From: an uncultured Clostridia bacterium | Lineage (GTDB): Bacteria > Bacillota > Clostridia > Christensenellales > Borkfalkiaceae | Assembly (NCBI GenBank): GCA_900557285.1 | Contig: USSJ01000071.1 | Location: 1-6,663 of the forward strand | Direction: 5' to 3' | Length of the DNA stretch: 6,663 nucleotides | Shown here: positions 5,883 to 6,663 of the stretch, in pieces | Numbering within the stretch: position 1 is the stretch's first letter | How the letters are laid out: each line of letters starts with the position of its first letter | Position numbers and translations under genes: made by a program | Notes under the pieces: generated by a model | What the model was told of the DNA's origin: nothing | Databases searched by the model: none | What the model saw: the letters and a program-made list of their open reading frames with translations, nothing else

Positions 5883-6662
5883 TTACTTTTGTCCGTAATA
5901 CGCATTTTTACCGTGCTTGCGCAGATAGTGTTTATCCATCATAAACTTGTCCGCACGCTGCACTTTCGGATTGACGCTCTCGGTAATAAACGCCATTTTG
6001 GCAACTTCTTCGATAACTGTGGCATTGTAAACGGAAGCATCCGAATTCTTTCCGAACGCGAACACGCCGTGGCTCTTGACGAGCACGCCGGGCACTTCCA
6101 TGGGTTTCAGTCCGTCCTTTTGAAAGCGTTCCAAAATAACCAGCCCCGTATTCTTTTCGTACTCGCCCGCGATCTCCTCTTCCGTGAGAGCGCGTGTGCA
6201 GGGCACGTCGCCGTGAAAATAGTCGGCGTGGGTCGTGCCGTATGCCGGCAGACTGCGCCCCGCCTGCGCGAACGCCGTTGCGTACGTCGAATGCGTGTGC
6301 ACCACGCCGCCGATCTCCGGATGCGCTTTATACAGCTCGAGGTGCGTGGGAGTATCGCTCGAAGGGCGGTACGAACCTTCGACCACGTTGCCGTCCATAT
6401 CCACGACGACCATATCGTCCGCCGTCATTTCGTCGTATTCCACACCGCTGGGCTTGATGACGACGAGGCCGCGTTCGCGATCTATGCCGCTGACGTTGCC
6501 CCACGTAAAGATTACGAGGCCGTGGCGCACGAGGTCGAGATTGGCGCGGTATACCCTTTCTTTGAGTTCGGCAAGACTGCTCCTGACCGGCCGCGCGTAC
6601 GCAGTCACCGCCGCCCGCACGACGGGCAGTCCGCGCCGGTAGTCCGCCATGAATTTTTCCAT
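5883..6662 (-). CDS. araD: L-ribulose-5-phosphate 4-epimerase, with a 28-residue N-terminal extension at the window edge
   Basis: AraD epimerises L-ribulose 5-phosphate to D-xylulose 5-phosphate, the last step of the arabinose pathway, in the cytoplasm. It is a zinc class II aldolase-fold enzyme. All E. coli active-site residues are present: zinc ligands His95, His97 and His171 are H122, H124 (VHTHS) and H198 (KSHG); Asp76 is D103 (SSDTPTH); Asp120 is D147 (HADYF); Tyr229 is Y256 (AYYGQ). The fold begins near S29-L30, where E. coli AraD starts, at about position 6578. Residues 1-28 ([10 protein letters not shown]...) are additional and resemble the C-terminal tail of FGGY carbohydrate kinases. 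The frame stays open to the window edge, so the true start is unknown: ATG 6662 or 6650, GTG 6608, or a fusion to a gene outside. An AGGAG at 6584-6580 has no in-frame start codon behind it. GC is clearly higher in the 5' two-thirds than in the 3' end. The stop is TAA. Confidence 0.95.
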   Translation of the reverse strand: MEKFMADYRRGLPVVRAAVTAYARPVRSSLAELKERVYRANLDLVRHGLVIFTWGNVSGIDRERGLVVIKPSGVEYDEMTADDMVVVDMDGNVVEGSYRPSSDTPTHLELYKAHPEIGGVVHTHSTYATAFAQAGRSLPAYGTTHADYFHGDVPCTRALTEEEIAGEYEKNTGLVILERFQKDGLKPMEVPGVLVKSHGVFAFGKNSDASVYNATVIEEVAKMAFITESVNPKVQRADKFMMDKHYLRKHGKNAYYGQK

Positions 6663-6663
6663 A

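Noticed and set aside
1..6663. CRISPR array, tRNA/rRNA genes, insertion sequence or phage elements
   Set aside because: No repeat-spacer pattern, no RNA gene signature, no transposase or terminal inverted repeats were seen.

Overview
The window is an L-arabinose catabolism segment with every gene on the minus strand. In transcription order (right to left) it holds araD (L-ribulose-5-phosphate 4-epimerase, 5' end at the window edge), araA (L-arabinose isomerase), a GH36-family glycosidase with one frameshift, and a GH127 beta-L-arabinofuranosidase. The strong AAGGAGG-type ribosome binding sites, the AT-rich intergenic stretches, the sigma-A-like promoter and the protein style suggest an anaerobic Firmicute, probably a gut-type clostridium (class Clostridia). 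Overall GC is near 50%. I cannot place it more finely.

Layout: araD 6662-5883; a 204-bp AT-rich spacer with repeated TTTGCG-type elements and a weak promoter candidate; araA 5678-4215; a 326-bp spacer with two hairpins behind araA (the second a good intrinsic terminator), a larger inverted repeat, paired TTGCAA boxes and a strong promoter; the GH36 gene 3888-1835; a 26-bp gap with a strong ribosome binding site; GH127 1808-6. The terminator followed by a new promoter implies that GH36-GH127 is its own two-gene transcription unit, downstream of but separate from araA.

How the genes fit together: neither glycosidase shows a signal peptide, so both probably act in the cytoplasm on imported oligosaccharides. 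GH127 releases L-arabinose from beta-L-arabinofuranosides. The GH36 enzyme removes alpha-D-galactose or, given this neighbourhood, perhaps the stereochemically similar beta-L-arabinopyranose. AraA converts L-arabinose to L-ribulose, a ribulokinase phosphorylates it, and AraD makes D-xylulose 5-phosphate for the pentose phosphate or phosphoketolase route. No complete kinase, transporter or regulator lies in the window. The first 28 residues of the araD frame are additional to normal AraD and look like the tail of an FGGY-family kinase, so a kinase gene, possibly fused in frame, may lie just outside.

I see no wholly new system. The points most worth checking are the GH36 frameshift at an A5 run, the possible kinase-AraD fusion at the edge, the possible arabinopyranosidase role of GH36, and evenly spaced TTTGCG elements upstream of araA that share a core with boxes near the GH36 promoter.
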